From Gonapodya prolifera JEL478 (lineage: Eukaryota > Monoblepharomycota > Monoblepharidomycetes > Monoblepharidales > Gonapodyaceae), in assembly GCA_001574975.1 (NCBI GenBank), contig KQ965791.1, positions 219,283-280,638 of the forward strand: a DNA stretch of 61,356 nt. The letters run 5' to 3'. The notes under the pieces were generated by a model, which worked only from the letters and a program-made list of their open reading frames with translations, was not told where the DNA came from and did not search any database. The stretch's first letter is position 1. Each line of letters starts with the position of its first letter. The position numbers and the translations under genes are program-made. This document shows positions 1 through 12,150 of the stretch, in pieces.

Positions 1-109
1 TACTTGTTAAGGACCGAGACTATTTGACGATCATAGAGATTGTGGAAGGTGACAACGGTTTTATCTATTACCTTCTCGTTGACTGAAACTTAGTCTTTTC
101 TTCATTCAG

Positions 110-944
110 CGTCGCTATCCCTCCCCATCGAGCAGATCAAGTCGTTATCAAATTCCACTTCTGCGATGAGCCCCGCTGGGACAAGACTCGATACACGGAT
201 GTGCGTCAACTCTCATACTCTTCGGTGGCCGGTTTCCTGGATGACCTCGACAACCTCAACGTTCAGTTCCTTCGACACTTACCGATATTGATCACGGGAA
301 GGCAATCAAGAGTGGAATGGACAGATGAGGAGAGAAGCAATGCACAAGTCGTGGTGTCCAGCATCCGTACCCAACTGCAAGAACAGCCAATCACTCACGC
401 AAAGCCTATGAAGATCGTCAGAGCTCTTCGATGGCCTGCGGATCGTTGACGAGGACAAAAGGTCGCCAACCAACCCAATAACAAAAAGAGGACGTATGAA
501 GTCTTACCAAAAGGACCGGCGCCTTCGGACTTGACTATCAACGCTGAGGTTCCAAAAACGCGCGTAAAGCCCAACAGAGACTGTCACTACTACACCACCA
601 ATTTGGAGTGGTCCCAAGCTTCATCTATCGTAAACAAGATCAAAATTTTACTCTCGTCTCCGTGTTACGCCTTCTCCTGGGCCCAGTTGTCCCCGACGAC
701 TTAGTCCCGGGTCTCACGAAAATTCTTCCGACCTCTCAAAACCAGTTGCCGTCTTCGCTTGGACGTCGAAGGAGGCGCACGTGTGAGAGAACTGGGATGG
801 TCCCTGTACATCGCCGACTTGGATCCGCGCACCCTCTCCACATGGCAATTTCGCTCTGTCGCCACCGGCGTTGCCAATATCGCAACGGTCTACCAAGCAC
901 TGGAAGAAATGCTCAAGCAGGTCATTGCAGCCGGTGGTGGCTAG
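110..944 (+). pseudogene. Decayed or multi-exon coding region of unknown function at the left edge
   Basis: One reading frame (codons starting at 111, 114 and so on) gives protein-like sequence across most of this interval but is cut by TGA at 447-449 and TAG at 702-704. Segments that read like real protein include FLDDLDNLNVQFLRHLP near 231, DCHYYTTNLEWSQASS near 565 and WSLYIADLDPRTLSTWQF near 800; the frame closes with TAG at 942-944. Around 420-490 another frame reads LFDGLRIVDEDKRSPTNP, suggesting an indel there. A likely intron precedes it, with GTGACA at 49 and the acceptor TTCATTCAG ending at 109; the exon before it would run off the window. I do not recognise the family. It is either a pseudogene with two stops and a frameshift, or a gene whose introns I failed to place. 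Confidence 0.4.
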
Positions 945-2454
945 GTGCGCGGCCACATTGAACCCCTCGGAATTGCACCACTTTTCGGGTTTGAGGTTGT
1001 GCGACAGCCGAAGGACAGGGAGGTTCTTATTATCGGAAAGAGCATCAACTGGGGCTTTGTGTCCATTCAGAAAAGGACCCGGATACATGTTTTGCATCTT
1101 TTGCGTCACGTTGGTGTGTGTTTTGCGGTCCCACATGGGGTCTCTCGTCTGTGTGTATGCTTGCTTAGTCAGCCAAAGAATGAATCTACCTACCGCCGAC
1201 AAACATCATTTTTTCCAGCTGCGTCAAGCTCTCCGACATCCTCACCTGTCTCACAGACATGTCTGCGACATTCGACCCAAAGCTAGGAGAAGTAAGTGCG
1301 GCGACTCGGGTCCTTTCTTTCGACCACTTCACACCCATGGCTCACATACGCAGATTGCAACGTTGCAGGGAGTACCTCTTCCTGGACCTCTCCACACCGC
1401 GGGGATCGACTCTGATATGACCATCTTATGCGCACTTCAGGCGTTGGGGTTGTTCCTTGAAGGATTACGACGTGACGGTGTGGACGTCGGAGCAGATCTG
1501 ACTGTGCCTGGTGCTCCACGTGAGATGGTAGTACCACCCCCGGATACACATCTGTATCCGCCAATGGTCTTCCGTCGAAACTTCGTCGCAAGTTGACCAC
1601 CCTCAAATAGGGACTGCCAAACAGTTGCAAGTCCAAACGTTCAAATCTGTCGAATGGACGTTCTTTGCATGCAGGAGTTATTACGACAACCTTGTTTTCG
1701 TGTCGGAGCTTTCCACCTGAAAAACTGTTATCTGAAGCGGGCGTCGCTGACTCTGGAGGCATGGTGCCCGCCTTGACTGACTTGAATTCCGGAGCTCTCG
1801 ATACATTGGCAGCTGCAGTTGTCAACTGTACAAATGCTGATTCAATCGCCGACAACATGGATGACACCTATGATAGCGCGGATTCTGATTATGAAACAGC
1901 CACAGAGGAGTACATGGACGTCTTAGCGTCTTGTCTTGCGGACTATGAGAACACTAACGAGGCGCGAACCCCCTACTGCACACCACTCATGATAACGTTC
2001 CCATACGTCCATACGTGAACATGACGGAAAAGAGACCGCGAGGAACACATGTCGAGTTTTTGGAAGCATAGCCCGCTGCTACCGACCAGATTATAGCAGC
2101 TTCACGCCATGCACCAATCTATTCACCAGTGTTGGAGTAACCTCGCCTGGGTTTCGGACGTAATGTGACACACTTTGATCTCACAGCTAGTAATGTGGAC
2201 AGCATCTTCATTTTCTTGTTTCATATCATGCAATCTCAATCGTTGTTCTTCTTTGTAGCCATTTCCTTGTGAATAGATTTTCCATTTGCATTAGTTTATT
2301 GTTGAAGAGAATTATACTCTTTGCAATTGAGCAGCATGGATCGAAGTTTTTTGATATCATTAAACTCATTCGACACTAAGCACACGCTAGCTCCTACGCA
2401 AGCACTGATGTCCCGCATCAAGAGACAGGCTCAAAAGTAAGGCAACCACTGCGC
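945..2454. other. Region without a confident gene
   Basis: I see no spliceable gene here. A short acidic reading frame on + runs from ATG 1761 to 2018 (85 residues, with DSADSDYETATEEYMDV), and another frame reads QTFKSVEWTFFACRSYYDN near 1635. These may be remnants belonging with the decayed frame to the left. The antisense open frame at 1283-1867 has no recognisable content. The last 400 bases before 2454 are AT-rich and look like the 3' flank of the glycosidase gene on the minus strand. Confidence 0.3.
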
Positions 2455-3725
2455 TCAAGGATCGGCCGCAAACGAAATGCCAGCCGCCTTCATCGGGTTA
2501 GCGTACTGCGTCGGATCAGTCACGTCACCAGACACTCCAGTTGGTGGGATGTGGAGGAAGGTGAGCCACGAGATGCCTTGCTGCTCCATGAACTTGGTCA
2601 GTACCGTGTCCTGGCCACCGTTGGGAGAGGTTGGGCTTGTGGCGGCGGCGAACTCCGTGAGCACGACGGAGTATCCGGCTTGGTTGAGAGCCTTGGCAGC
2701 GTCGGAGGCCCCTTGAGCACCCCAGTAGCCTGACGAAACGGGTCGGAAAACGAGTTAGTAAGTGAGAACCGAAGTGAACCTTCGCTTTGTGCATGACGTA
2801 CCGTGAATGGCGATACCTTCGTTAGTCCACTTCTGATTGGGATTCCCAAACACCGTCTTGCTGAACGACTGAGCATCCTGCACGGCACCGGCAGCCGACG
2901 ATCCTCCACCGATTGACGCATAGGTGAAAAGAAGAACCGGAGTCGACGGCGCAGCAGCTCGGATGATCTTGTAGCAGTCGGCCATCATGCTAACAGCGCC
3001 GGGGCTCTGAGTCGACGTGAGGTATGAAGGTCCCCACTGGACGGGCTCGTTGTGGATTTCGTAGATAACGTGGGTCTGTTGTCACGAGGCAGGAAGTTGA
3101 AATTTTCGTGGAGGAATGAAGGAGCGGAGACATCTAGAAGCACCAACCTCAGCTGCGTAACGGCCAGCGTAGAACGTCCAGAAGTCACGAGCGTAAGCGA
3201 GGTTGAACTTTCCATTGTTAGAACCATTGGCTACCACGAAAGCAAAAAAGAAAATTCAGAACTAATGGTGCAACAAAAGACGGCGCGAACGATCGTGAAC
3301 CCACCGAGGACAATAATGAGGTACATGTTTGCAGCCTTGGTGCTCGCCACGATCTTGTCGACCCTGGAAGCGGCATAGCCTGGCTGCTTGCTCCCAGCGG
3401 CAGGGTAGTTGGGGTCGTAAGTCTCGGCGTACTGAACGATAGTTCAAAGCCCAGACGCTGAGACACAGACATGCATACGCGGACTCACCAAGTGGACTGC
3501 GTTGAAACCGTACGTCGCCTTTACGCTGGCAATGTTCGCCGCCGGAACCGCATCCGTCCACTCTGTCGACGTGAATGGGCCACGAAGAGGCACGCCAGTG
3601 TCCGAGACGAAGGTCTTGCCGTTGAGCTTAGGACGGCCACGCGCGGCCAAGGCGGAGGAAGCCGCTGTGAGGGCGAGCACTGAGGCGAGGAGAAGCTTGA
3701 CGAGGGTGTTGCGATGGAACGCCAT
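2455..3725 (-). CDS. Secreted GH5-like (cellulase superfamily) glycoside hydrolase
   Basis: Five exons on the minus strand: 3725-3489, 3431-3305, 3230-3148, 3075-2802 and 2729-2455. All donors are GT, all acceptors AG, and every phase closes, giving 331 residues. The N terminus (MAFHRNTLVKLLLASVLALT) is a signal peptide with an Ala-rich cleavage region, so the enzyme is probably secreted. Two motifs match the clan A retaining glycosidases: HVIYEIHNEPV, in which Glu159 would be the acid/base, and VVLTEFAA near the C terminus, in which Glu266 would be the nucleophile. Length and spacing fit a single GH5-type barrel; no cellulose-binding module is visible. Likely substrate is a beta-glucan (cellulose, glucan or mannan), which sequence alone cannot settle. 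Introns are 56-74 bases. I am confident of the fold and fairly confident of GH5 over neighbouring clan A families. Confidence 0.85.
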
Positions 3726-5681
3726 CAGAGTAAGTCAGAGTGATGGAGATCCCGACGGTCGAGCTTTTATATGTGAGCTTTCTCGGCGATTTTCTGGGAA
3801 AGGGAAGAGGTAATCTCTGTCGCAATGTCCTAGATCTCGTGCAAAACAGTGGTACCTGTCTGACGCTACCTTGCGGTCAAGGCAAGGAAGATTCGCTGCT
3901 TTTCTCTCCCTGCACGGCCATCCCTCCCTCCGTCTGATGATCGGAAACAGTGACACACGGGTTAGTCTATCTTCTGACCCAGCTCTTCGTCTGCCACGCT
4001 TGGAATTTCGTCTTCTCCGAAAGGGTTCTCGACGAGAAGGACACCTAGTCCTTTTGGAGCTAACTCCCGCTTCAAAGCTGTCTATGTATGATAAAATAAC
4101 CAGTGCTCTTTCTTCTTCATGCAACGAGGCACCTGATGATTTGTGGGTGAGCTCGACTTAACGATGGCCGATGAAGTTTGGCCCGTTTTGGCACTGCCAA
4201 GTGCCAAGAGCGAAGCACCTGAGGGTATGTCCCCCTTTGTCCCGAGAGAGAAGCGGGGTATATGGACAGGTAGTTGCTACGTACCACTGAAGGTGTCTGG
4301 GAGGCAGTCGGGGGACGAAGTCCTAGTGGAACCTCGAGACATTCAAGCCCACACGCCGTCAGCCGCGAGCGCTCTCGCTCTCGCCAATGCGCCAGGAGCG
4401 GTCACGTTTTTCTTCAAAGGTAACGCTATCAGTTTAGGAATCGGTCTTACGGGGTCACGCGGGTGCAAATTCGACCCGAAAGTGACCGTCCACCCTTACG
4501 TGACTTCTCCGTTATCCGTCACTCGCGATTGACCTGCCGAGGTTCCTGGTAGTCAGAGTGCACGCAGTGTAATATGTAATCGTGTATTCAATGCGGTATT
4601 TCGAAGTAGCGACGCAGATGTAAGAAGTAGAATTCCCCTGCAAAGTGTGGGGCTCGAAGCAACCAGCACGGCAAAGTACTGCACATGCCACTTTGCTCCC
4701 CAAAATCCATGTTGCTCAATCTACAGGATGCCACATCAACTGAGTGCTGTTTGCGAAATGGTTGAGGGACTTCAAGCTTTGCAACTCACACGAGCGCCTG
4801 CAACGCCAAGCAGGCCTCCATGCTCATCACAAAGGTGGTTGATTCAAGTAAAGCGGCGAAAATACACTGTCACACCGCAAGCACAACTTGTGAATACTCC
4901 TCTGCTGTGATTCCGAGAGGGAAGAGACTGGAACAAGGCATCATGAGATGATGTCATGCAGTTGGCACAGAGCCTTGCACGACCGTCCCTCCGTTCGATA
5001 TTTGAAAGCAGTGACTAAGGAAATAGCAAGTAGTAGATCCTGTGATGTGCATCTGACCGCCGTGCCACGTCCTTTGGACGCAACACTGGTCGCAAAATTG
5101 GCGAAAAAAAACTTGCCATCAAAGCAGCCACTGGCCAGCAATCACTCTACTTCTGTAGGACTAAGCAGGATGCCCTCTCGATGACTACTAAATGCGGTAG
5201 AGAAACATGTGTTCCCGTGAAACTTGCTGATGGGTACCGATATTATTGGGGCGCAGTTGAAGTTGCGAGTTCTTTTGCAGGATAGAAGGGCTGTGGAAGA
5301 TCAAGCCCTACCAAGACCGCAAGTGATAATGTTTGCGCAGTTCGAAGTGGACGGGCAGAGACCGCCAGGCTTATTCTCCAGCACGTCCCGGCAGTCCAAG
5401 AGGGAAACAACAGAAACGGTGCACACTGCTTTGGTTGGCGGGTTCGCGGACAAGGTCATGATTGTGCTCTTAGACTTCAGAGTAACGGTGAAGCGGAGCA
5501 GTGGAGACGCGATCCACACCTGCGAGCAAGGTGCAATTAAAATTAAATTCAATAAATCCAGCAGAAAGTGATTTCGGCTCACAGCTCAAGTATCTCATCG
5601 GTGGCTTTGAAGGTGGCGCAGTCTCGATTTATATCCAACCCCTTCAGGAAACAGAAACACCTAACAGAATCTCGCTCAATC
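3726..5681. other. Intergenic stretch with only doubtful small ORFs
   Basis: No convincing gene. Open frames on + run from ATG 4164 to 4532 (122 residues) and from about 5224 to 5571 (about 115 residues); neither has a recognisable motif, low-complexity bias or clear splice sites. The part next to 3725 is the upstream region of the glycosidase gene, and the part ending at 5681 precedes the F-box/ankyrin gene. I leave both ORFs unannotated as genes. Confidence 0.3.
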
Positions 5682-6634
5682 ATGGAGCGTGCTAAACCTG
5701 CTCGGCTTAAACGCGTGATTCGGATTCGGAAATTCCGCCTTCTCAGCCTCCCGGGCGAAATCATTCACCAAATCGGAATGTACTGCTTCCGCCACCCCCT
5801 CGCTTTTCGCACGGACACGCTCAATCACCGACTGCGTGGCACTTTCTCCAACCCGCGCGGTATTGCGGCCCGTGCGCTGCGACGGTTCCCAACACCAGAG
5901 AGAGCACCTAGCTGAATCATTTCGAGGAAATGTCTGTCTCCTTGCAATTCTGTGCCGACGCGCCGACATCAATCACCCCGGTTTCGGCGCCGATACTCCC
6001 CTAGTACGTGCTGCTGCGGAAGGTCATATTGACTCAGTCCGGTGTCTGCTGGAATCCGATGCGGACACGTCGAACAGCGCTGCGACCAAACAGGCCATAA
6101 AGGAGGCCATCTGGCACAATTGCTGCGATGTAGTTCAACTTCTGCTAGAACGTGGAGCCGTGCACAGTATCAAACAGATTGTGGAGGCAGCTGCCGAGTA
6201 CGGAAAGGTTCCGGTCCTTCGTATCCTCCTCGATCACAGTGGCAGGGTGCCGGATACCACTCTACTGGCCCTCGCAAGTCGTTTTGGGAGAACTGGTGCG
6301 GTTCGGTTTCTGCTGGAGCGAGGTGACAGAGACGACGACAGGAACAGCGCATTGACGATCGCAATGTACCGTGATGCACGAATCGCACGACTCCTGTTGA
6401 AACGTTTAACCTGCGATCTTGCTGCCAAAAATAACGCTCTGGCCTTAGCGGCTGAAGAATTTCGGGCCGATGTTGTGGCTGTCCTCCTGAGACACGGAGC
6501 AGATCTGGGTGAACAACGTGATGTTGAGATTCGACTATATGCTAACCGGGGTAAATCAATACGAGAAAGTGCTTCAGGTGCTCAGAAAACGGGGAGTGGA
6601 TGTGGATGGAATTCTTGCTGCTAAGGGCAATTGA
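5682..6634 (+). pseudogene. F-box/ankyrin-repeat protein gene with two frame breaks
   Basis: ATG at 5682 opens a frame containing an F-box-like start (LLSLPGEIIHQIGMYC) and runs to TGA at 5913-5915. Near 5890 the homologous frame shifts by one, continuing as REHLAESFRGN and then about five ankyrin repeats (DTPLVRAAAEGHIDSVRCLL, DVVQLLLERGAV, KVPVLRILLDHSG, AVRFLLERG, DVVAVLLRHGADL). A second shift near 6520-6545 is suggested because the alternative frame gives a better C-terminal helix pair (YEKVLQVLRKRGVDVDGI) ending at TGA 6632-6634. F-box/ankyrin proteins recruit substrates to SCF ubiquitin ligases, with the ankyrins as the likely substrate arm. A very short intron of about 39 bases at the first break is possible but unlike the other introns here. 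Probably a recently broken gene, or two indel errors. Confidence 0.6.
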
Positions 6635-6969
6635 TGTTGTTTGTTTAATGAAATAGTAGATGTGTTTTTCCTTCCAAGTGAGACTCAAAGAGTACAATAC
6701 ACTACCCTGAAGTCAATGTAGTACAGTAAACGTAGAAATTCACACCTCTCTCTCCTCCCCGGATAAGTTTAATTGGAAAATTGAGTCGCTTTTGCACACC
6801 CAATGCAATTGTGAACCAACGTTGTTCCCTGCTCACAATTGGAAGTGTTCGCACACCTTTATTCAGATGAAGGAAAATCCCAAGTTTACTTATGAAAAGC
6901 TAAAAATGCAAAGCTAAATCCTCCCATCCCTCGCATTCCCCCCTCTTTCACTAAACTCCATCCGGTGCA
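6635..6969. other. Convergent intergenic spacer
   Basis: AT-rich spacer between the 3' ends of the F-box/ankyrin locus (+) and the ankyrin/coiled-coil gene (-). Nothing else is visible; both polyadenylation regions should fall here. Confidence 0.5.
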
Positions 6970-9900
6970 TCACAACCCCAGAGCCTCAACATCCTCCATC
7001 TCGATCCTCTCAAAGCTTCCCTCGCTCAAACTCGCCAGCCCCGCCTCAGACCCTTCCTCCTCCGTCGCCGCCCTCTCATATGGCTGCGTCTCCTCGTCGT
7101 CCACTGCAGAAAGCGCAACTTCAACGTGCAGGTTCAAATCCACCATCCTAGGTTCAGCAGCCACGGGGGAATCTTGCGTGTTGCGGTCCTCCACGGACGC
7201 AGCCGACCCTGCATCATCCGAGTCGGCAATGTGGAGGGGCAAGAGCTGAACCGGTCTCGACGACGATCCCGGAAGCCCACTTGACCTCATGGGAGACAGA
7301 ATCTCTACCGGGTACACCTCTGGCTGGGTCGACTCCTCCGAACCCTGCTTCGAGCTACCCTGCGAGTACTCCTTGCCCCGCTCTCCCACCTCCTTCCTCG
7401 CGTCCTTCTCCTTCGTGACCCCCGCAAGCTCCCTCATTATATCTGTGTACCGCCTCCACAACCTCTCTCCCTCAGCGACCTCCCGATCGAGCTCCTTACC
7501 CTCCACGTCCACCAGCCGCTTGTATCGCGACGCAAGTCCCATGCGGGCAGCTTCCGTCGCGTCGAGCTCCAGCTGGTTCCTCTTGCGGCGAAGTTTGGTC
7601 AAGACTAATTCCGTGAGCGCGGTTAAGTTGGCCAAGTACGAGTGCGCTTGCACTCCAAATGCTTGTAACTTTGTCAACGTCCCCGCCGTCTCCTCGTGCA
7701 GGCCGTGGTGGACTTCGGCAAGCTGTTCCGACGCGAAGTTTGCAGCGTCACACAGGGTCTCGATCGATGTCGCACGTGCCTCGAGTCGCCCAAGTTCGGT
7801 CTCAACGTCGGCCTTGTGCTGCTGGATTGCGGTGCTTGCGCTCGTCTGAGCGGCTTCAAGGATCCGGTCGAACGCTGAAAAGTCGAACGTGGCGGGCATT
7901 CGCGAGGACAGCGATGCTGTGAGTGCTTGGAAGTCCCTATGAACGGGAAAGAGAAATAAAGTCAACACTCAAATCCCCATCAACCGCCATCTACCCCACG
8001 ATCGAAACTGACCTCTCAGCCCCACCCCTCGCCTCCTCCAAATGCTCCTTCTCGCCCCTCTTAGCCTCAGCCGCGACCTCAGTCTCCTCCTTCACCGCCT
8101 CGGCCTCAAACACAAACTTCCTCACAATTGCCTGCACGTCCTCGACCCAGTTTCCCTCATCCTGCACCCGCTCGACCTTTGCGCGGAGAGCCAACACCGT
8201 CTCAAGAAGAGACTCGACGTATTCGGGTACGACGATCTCGGTAGGGTTGGTAGGAGGAACTGCGGGGATGGAAGGGTCGGCCGGAACAACGAACGGGCGG
8301 ATGCAGTAGCTTCGCAGGATCTGCTCCAGGGCCTTGTACTGTGTCTCGACCAAGGCGTCGGTGAGGGCAATCTTCGACTCCTGCAGTCGGTCCACAATCG
8401 CGCTCGGTGGGGCGCCTTCCACTGCCAAATGGGCAAGCAGGGCGTGGAAGCATGGGAACTCGAGCGACTCGATGGTGGCGTCGGCGGCCGTCTCCGAGGT
8501 CTCGGGTGCAGGCTCCAGCGTAGGAGTCTCCACCGTGGGTGTATCTTGTGGAGCTAAAATCTCCACCGCAGGTGCGACGTCGACGTTCCTTTCTGGCGAG
8601 CGCGAACGTCTCTCGAACGCCCCAGGGATGGTTGTTGATGCCTCCATCGAATTAAGCGGCTCGTGCTCCTCGAGCACCGACGGGGTGGTGCTCGCAGCTG
8701 CGCCTCCTTCTTCAGCGGCCCGGATGAGATCCGCACTTGCAACTCTTTTCGTCACCGGGACGGGAACGGGACTGGGTGCTGGAGGCTCTTCCCCAGTGGG
8801 GCTCTCCGCAAGAACGTACACTGCCGGACGTAACGGGGAAGAAGCGGTGCTGGTGTCTACGAAAGATCCTGGAAGAGCCGGTTCTGACTCGTGAAGACTT
8901 GCCGGGGCTGGCGCCGCTGCACTTGCGGCGGGACTTCGGGTAGCACTGGCAGGCTGGCTCTGGGTTCGGCTCTCCCTCTGCTCACCGTCCTCGACAAAAA
9001 ACGACGCTAGCTTCGCCTGGCTGGGCTCACTCCCTTCTGGTACCGCCGGACGAACGTTCTCCGCCGCAAGTGAAGCCCTTGGTGGAACTGGGGTGGGTCC
9101 CTCTGTTGCGGCACGGATGATACCGTCATAGTGGTCTTGGAGGATCTCGACGACTTCGCGGTTGGACCGGGAGCGGGCGAGGTCGAGTGGCGTCGCTCCT
9201 GTTGATCGAAAGGGAGGTGTTGCAGAGACGGTCGTTCATCACAAGAAATGCAACAGCTTACCTCGAACATCCTTTGTTTCGGTGTTGGCGCCCCAGTCCA
9301 GAAGAAGCTGCACGACGCGAGCCTGGGCGTTGGCGCATGCGAGGTGCAGCGCTGTTTGGCCGTGGTGGTCGGGGAGGTCGATCTACACAAGCATGTTGTG
9401 TCAGGATTCTTCCTTCAGACTCTCGACAGATCCACCGTCCCCAACAAACCTTAGCCCCCCTCTCCAACACCGCCCTCGCAGCTCCAATATGTCCGTTCCA
9501 ACTGGCCCTCATAAGTCCAGTCCACCCGGAACTGTCCGTCTCGTCCACAACAGCACCCCCCGAGTCTATGAGGAGCTCCACGACGTCCGTCTTGCCGTTC
9601 CAGCAGGCGCGGAGAAGCGCCGTCCAGGAGTGTGCGTCGCGGGCGGAGAGGACGGGGGCGGATACGTCCCGGGCCTAGAGGAGAGTGAGAAGCGCGATAA
9701 GTATGGATTCGTCCCCATGATGAAGCGAAGTATAGGTGAGAATACGTACGGCGAGAAGAGCGCATACGGCTTTGAGGTTTCCGCGCCGGGCGGCGAGCAT
9801 GAGCGGGGTGCATCCTGGGGTGTGATGGGTGGGTGAGTCGAGGCAGAACAGTCAAAAGAGCGTTTCGGTGGCACAAAGTAAATCAGTGTGCGTCGTCATG

Positions 9901-10619
9901 GGCGTGGGTCCACTGTACCAGGAAACCACAAGTTGCATTTTGTGCTTCGTGAGGCATGCGATGACGACGTCGCAGGGACCGTCACGACATTCGACACTCC
10001 AAACGCACCACAAATTTTGCCACACGAACTGACGTCCGATGATCCTCTGACACCCCTACCCACCTTCAGTAACAGCCCACTTCAACTCCCCATCATACGA
10101 TCTAGCCCACCCCTCCCTCTTGGGCCTCGCATCTGCACCAACACCCAGATCGAGCAAGAGTTGAATCGTCTCTGCGTTGTCCTGATGCGCTGCGTACAGC
10201 ATGGCGAGACCCAATGCGGGCACGTAGTCGGGATCGGTGGGAGAAAAGGCGGGCACGGGGCACCCCGAGGGTGATTGGAAGAGGTGTGTGGTAAGAGTGT
10301 CCAAGTTGTTATGTTCTGGTAGGGGGAGGGGGTGGGGGGGAGGGTAGTGGGATGTGCAGTGGGGTTAGCGAAGAAACGGATGATTGTAGGAAAATAGTCC
10401 GAATGCATTTCAGAGTCGAGTGCGACCCATGCAGCCATTCCCGACGGAACCGCAATCCAGCACACCCTTTCACCGAGTGAGAAACCCACGTGCGGCTTTC
10501 ACTATGTCTTGCGCAAGTTTCTGCTTTGCTGAGGACACCGACGTGGTCGGTTCAGCCGACGTCAGCGACGAGGAGGAAGAGCCGAAAGGGCTCATTGAGT
10601 CGATTGAGAAACGCGGCAT
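6970..10619 (-). CDS. Ankyrin-repeat protein with long C-terminal coiled coil (981 aa)
   Basis: Seven exons: 10619-10490, 10315-10064, 9814-9750, 9674-9450, 9382-9262, 9198-8013 and 7936-6970. All junctions are GT-AG and in phase; introns range from 63 to 249 bases. After a Ser-rich N terminus the protein carries about six ankyrin repeats (residues roughly 35-280), for example GCTPLMLAARRGNLKAVCAL, SGWTGLMRASWNGHIGAARA and HGQTALHLACANAQARVVQL. A Pro/Ser/Glu-rich linker follows (about 290-520), then long amphipathic helices with heptads (about 540-840, such as KADVETELGRLEARATSIE) and an acidic tail ending ERIEMEDVEALGL. This is a scaffold-type layout; binding partners cannot be read from sequence. 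The start at 10619 is the first ATG of the Ser-rich exon. I do not recognise an orthologue by name. Confidence 0.85.
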
Positions 10620-11419
10620 TGGTAAGGTTGAGCGGGTATGCGGTGGAATGCGCGGTGCCGGGCGAGCAGGGAATTGTGCGACTGAACAAAAAGGATGGAG
10701 CGGGACGGTCAATGGAGAGTTCGAGACTTCCTGTTCTCTTCTTGAATGGAGCAGTGATTGAGGGCTGCGCCTTACTCCATTTTTCGGCCGTCCGACTCCT
10801 TCGTCGTCCACCAATCAATCCGACGACCGATTCCCATCCCCTTCCCTTCCTCCACACTTTCACAACGCCAGTCCCCCGCTACCGGAAGTCACACCTCGCC
10901 TCCGCAGATGCTCACCTTATTTGTCGCTCCCGTATTCCTCCCTTCGTCCTCTGAGCACCGAAACCTCTGACTGGCCACAGACAAGGAGCTTGCGTGTGAC
11001 CTCCATGGCTGTGCCACGTTCAGCGATGCCACCTTGCAACAGACATTTCTGTATTCTTCTGTGAACTATACATGCTGCAATATTGTAGTACTTGCCTGTG
11101 CATCTTTTCATTCATTCTGTTTCTTGCTGACAATCCCTTTCGACTGAAAAGATAGAAATGTCTTGAATCACATAGCAGTCTAGGTACTGCGTCGTACTTC
11201 AATATTATCGCTGGGACTGATTTCGCATATGAGAGGTGAGTTGGCCGCAGCCCAGTCACAAACTGAAAATCCATATCAGCTTGCATCGCCTGCAAGCCGT
11301 CAGCAACGGCTCGCAAACAATCCCAGCAGCGGAATGCCTCACGGTAGCACAGGCTCCGCCATCGCTTCCTCCTCCGTCACGCTCCACCGCTACCCTCTAC
11401 GTGGTCAGAGTGCGCCCAA
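10620..11419. other. Spacer between the ankyrin gene and an F-box relic
   Basis: This holds the upstream region of the ankyrin/coiled-coil gene. Short open frames occur on both strands but none shows a domain or splice pattern. The frame at 11229-11459 on + may be the original 5' end of the F-box relic that follows, since it supplies ATG codons that the F-box frame lacks. Confidence 0.35.
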
Positions 11420-12150
11420 ACCACTCCATCTGGATCGCTGGACCACCGTAGCGGCCTGAAGGACCTTCCACTTGAGGTTCTACACCGCATCATCCGTTTT
11501 CTCCCCCCGAAAACCTGGTTGAACGTTCTGCCACTTACGAGAGAAGAGTCGGCGCTGGAAAAGAGTCCGAAGGATGGGATTCGCTTTCTACATTTTTTCC
11601 ATTCGACCCGTATTCGTGAAGATGGAAAATGGACGCATGCTTGGGAATCATGTGAGGTTCGAGTCTCTATTAACTTGGACAATGGTGCATGTTGGCAGCT
11701 TGTGGACTACCATATGTATGTTGGTGCCAGTGATGATTGTGAATGAAAGTTGTGAATCTCCGTCCTCGAGGTCCCGCACTGCGTCATCGCAATCTATTCA
11801 GGGCTGAGGCAGTCAGACTGGTCTATTTTGATGAAAGTTATATGTTACGCAACACTACGGGGGTACTTTGAGATTTGACGCTTTGACTTTGCGAGTTGGT
11901 TGTTTGACCCGCTCCAAATCAACGCATAACTCAGCCCCACTGACCCATGACGCAGACAGGTTCTACTCGGAAGGGACAGTCTTCCGGCCAATGCTCAGTG
12001 GTTCCATGTCTTCTTCCTTTGGCACAACCAGTGTACGCTCCTTGTTCATATGTCGTTGTACCCAGCCTTGGCATTTTCTCCTTTGATGATGTCAGTGATC
12101 GCAGTCGACTTCATCTTTGGTCAAATGACGTCTTCACCTATTCAACATGA
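11420..12150 (+). pseudogene. F-box gene relic
   Basis: The frame containing TTG 11519 reads LKDLPLEVLHRIIRFLPPKT, a good F-box, followed by WLNVLPLTREESALEKSPK and further sequence to a stop at 11746. It resembles the intact F-box gene at 19860-21359 (LPTEILRQIFRLLPPRT). No ATG lies in this frame between the upstream stop near 11345 and the F-box; ATG codons exist only in the frame used by 11229-11459, so the start is frame-shifted away. Further pieces to about 12150 in other frames may be the decayed remainder. I treat it as a relic rather than a gene. Confidence 0.5.

Noticed and set aside
1283-1867. A 194-codon antisense open frame
   Set aside because: No domain, no splice signals, and the opposite strand carries more protein-like fragments; the length alone is plausible by chance in GC-rich DNA.
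8334-8894. A 186-codon frame on + within the ankyrin/coiled-coil gene
   Set aside because: It mirrors exon 6 of the minus-strand gene, whose splice phases and repeats are convincing; the + frame is low-complexity shadow sequence.
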